Assembly (NCBI GenBank): GCA_947627085.1
Contig: CANQUO010000141.1
Span: 1-5,527 of the forward strand
Length of the DNA stretch: 5,527 bases
Reading direction: 5' to 3'
DNA from: an uncultured Oscillospiraceae bacterium
GTDB lineage: Bacteria > Bacillota > Clostridia > Oscillospirales > Oscillospiraceae
Both the position numbers and the translations under genes were made by a program. The notes below the pieces were generated by a model, which was not told where the DNA came from, ran no database searches, and worked only from the letters and a program-made list of their open reading frames with translations. Below, one piece after another: positions 4,330-5,527 of the stretch; position 1 is the first letter of the stretch, and every line of letters starts with the position of its first letter.

Positions 4330-5319
4330 TCAGGAATTCAGGATGGCGTCTATTTTGGCCAGCTCCTCGTCGGAGAGGGCGAGGTTTGCGATACAGCCTA
4401 CGTTCTCCGTTATCTGCTCCGGGCGGCTGGCACCGATTAGGACGGTGGCGACGGCGGGGTTGCGGAGGACCCAGCTGAGGGCCAGCTGAGGCATGGACTG
4501 ATTGCGTTCAAGGGCGATGCCGCTTAAGGCCCGGAGCTTGCTCAGCATCTTCTCGTCAAGCTGAGCGGCGAGGCCGGACTTTGCGGATGCCCGGGAGCCC
4601 GCGGGGATGCCGTTTATGTACTTGCCGGTGAGAAGTCCCTGGGCCAGGGGGCAGAATACCGCCAGACCGATGCCGTTTTGAAGGCAGAATTTGTCAAGAC
4701 CGTCCTCCTCCACCCGGCGGTTTAACATGTTATAAGAGGGCTGATTGAGGATGAAGGGCGTCCGGAGCTCGCGGAAGGTGGCAAGTATCTCCTCGGTCTG
4801 GGCTTTTGTGTAGTTGGAGATGCCCACGTAGAGGGCTTTGCTCTGTTTCACCGCGTTATCCAGGGCCAGGGCCGTCTCCTCCATGGGCGTGTGGGGGTCG
4901 AAGATGTGGTGGTAGTATATATCCACGTAGTCGAGGCCCATGCGGCGGAGGGACTGGTCGAGGGAGGCGGTCAGATACTTGCGGGAGCCGTTTCTTGTGC
5001 CGTAGGGGCCGGGCCACATGTCGTAGCCGGCCTTGGTGGAGATACAAAGCTCATCCCGTAAGCCCGGCATACCGCGAAGTATGCGGCCGAAATTCTCCTC
5101 GGCGCTTCCGTTATAGGGGTCGCCGTAGTTGTTGGCAAGGTCGAAGTGGGTAATGCCTAAGTCGAAGGCCGTGTGGACCATGGCCTCCATGTTGGCGAAG
5201 CTGCCGGTGTGGCCGAAGTTCTGCCACAGCCCCAGCGACAGGACCGGGAGCTTAAGGCCGCTTTTTCCGGCGTTGCGGTAGACCATGGTATCATATCTTT
5301 TTTCGTTCGGTACGTACAT
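4330..5319 (-). CDS. gpr: Aldo/keto reductase, L-glyceraldehyde 3-phosphate reductase-like (YghZ/Gpr)
   Basis: The product is a complete 329-residue NADPH-dependent aldo/keto reductase. It closely follows E. coli YghZ along its length as I remember that sequence: YRNAGKSGLKLPVLSLGLW (14-32), FDLANNYG (59-66), STKAGYDMWPGPYG (94-107), PLAQGLLTGKY (224-234) and VLIGASRPEQITENV (293-307). The catalytic tetrad is visible as Asp60, Tyr65, Lys96 and His138. YghZ reduces L-glyceraldehyde 3-phosphate and methylglyoxal, so a role in detoxifying reactive aldehydes in the cytoplasm is plausible; the real substrate here is not shown. GAGGGGG (5328-5334) lies 8 nt before the ATG. The gene follows asd after 58 bp containing a hairpin. 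A close alternative is a related beta-subunit-like AKR, but the YghZ resemblance makes that less likely. Confidence 0.9.
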   Translation of the reverse strand: MYVPNEKRYDTMVYRNAGKSGLKLPVLSLGLWQNFGHTGSFANMEAMVHTAFDLGITHFDLANNYGDPYNGSAEENFGRILRGMPGLRDELCISTKAGYDMWPGPYGTRNGSRKYLTASLDQSLRRMGLDYVDIYYHHIFDPHTPMEETALALDNAVKQSKALYVGISNYTKAQTEEILATFRELRTPFILNQPSYNMLNRRVEEDGLDKFCLQNGIGLAVFCPLAQGLLTGKYINGIPAGSRASAKSGLAAQLDEKMLSKLRALSGIALERNQSMPQLALSWVLRNPAVATVLIGASRPEQITENVGCIANLALSDEELAKIDAILNS

Positions 5320-5345
5320 TTTATTATCCCCCTCAATTATGAAAT

Positions 5346-5378
5346 ACCGGCGGAGTGGAGCCCCGCCGGTGGTTTTTT
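5346..5378. terminator. GC-rich hairpin between asd and gpr; strong U-run only on the plus strand
   Basis: ACCGGCGG (5346-5353) and CCGCCGGT (5363-5370) form a perfect 8-bp stem with a 9-nt loop. In the rightward direction TTTTTT (5373-5378) follows after GG, an orthodox terminator, but no rightward gene precedes it. In the leftward direction, the one that matters for asd, only ATTTCATAATT follows and the A-run lies upstream. It is therefore at best a weak asd terminator that may allow readthrough into gpr. Confidence 0.65.
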
Positions 5379-5527
5379 CAGTCCATGTAGCCCTGGGCGC
5401 AGAGAAGCTCGGCTAAGAGTATGGCTCCGCCGGCGGCGCCCCGAAGGGTGTTGTGGGAGAGGCAGACGAACTTGTAGTCGTACTGGGTGTCCTCCCGGAG
5501 ACGGCCCACGCTGACGGCCATGCCGTT
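5378..5527 (-). CDS. asd: Aspartate-semialdehyde dehydrogenase, C-terminal end (partial)
   Basis: The last 49 codons of a leftward gene enter from the right edge and end at TGA 5380-5378. The peptide MAVSVGRLREDTQYDYKFVC followed by LSHNTLRGAAGGAILLAELL matches the C-terminus of aspartate-semialdehyde dehydrogenase. It fits the long archaeal/fungal-like form found in many Clostridia, with VSVGRLR and the NTxRGAAGxxxLxAE helix that packs near the active site. The enzyme reduces aspartyl-4-phosphate with NADPH to aspartate semialdehyde, the branch point to lysine/diaminopimelate, threonine and methionine. The catalytic Cys and His lie outside the window. The assignment rests on a short but distinctive segment. 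Confidence 0.87.
   Translation of the reverse strand, partial: NGMAVSVGRLREDTQYDYKFVCLSHNTLRGAAGGAILLAELLCAQGYMD

Noticed and set aside
4315..4334. Inverted repeat CCTGAC/GTCAGG at the end of gpr as its terminator.
   Set aside because: It is only 6 bp with an 8-nt loop, includes the stop codon and has no U-run.

Overview
The window (about 56% GC by eye) looks like a chromosomal segment of a Gram-positive gut-type member of Clostridia, probably Oscillospiraceae-like. This placement is inference. It rests on the EF-G paralogue tail, an XRE regulator fused to a multi-pass membrane domain (a fusion common in Clostridia), strong AGGAGG-type ribosome binding sites, perfect SigA consensus promoters and heavy use of ATA, AGG and CGG codons. 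I see no transposase, integrase, tRNA, rRNA, CRISPR array or phage gene.

Layout, left to right. (1) The last 56 codons of an EF-G-like translation factor (+) end in an intrinsic terminator at 188-215 that is plausibly bidirectional. (2) A leftward type II toxin-antitoxin operon converges on that terminator: a RelB/DinJ-family antitoxin (513-821) overlaps by 14 bp a RelE/ParE-family toxin (233-526) that starts at TTG. (3) The intergenic region 822-973 carries two divergent perfect SigA promoters (TTGACA, 17 bp, TATAAT). The antitoxin promoter also has an 8-bp inverted repeat over its -10 box, a likely autoregulatory operator. (4) A stand-alone cytoplasmic GH13 alpha-glucan hydrolase (974-2269, +) is followed by a short hairpin-containing leader and (5) an XRE regulator with a membrane domain (2395-3600, +). 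(6) A 283-bp convergent intergenic region holds a leftward intrinsic terminator and four long hairpins packed end to end. (7) Three leftward genes follow: an NTF2/SnoaL-like protein (3884-4249), an aldo/keto reductase very similar to E. coli YghZ/Gpr (4330-5319), and the C-terminus of aspartate-semialdehyde dehydrogenase (5378-5527).

The genes do not form one pathway. They are small independent transcription units: a TA module, one glucan hydrolase, a membrane-coupled regulator of unknown target, and a leftward series asd, gpr, NTF2-like that may be partly co-transcribed because the hairpin after asd has only a weak U-run in that direction. The least explained part is the hairpin cluster at 3679-3857, which would lie in the 3' UTR of the NTF2-like transcript before its terminator.
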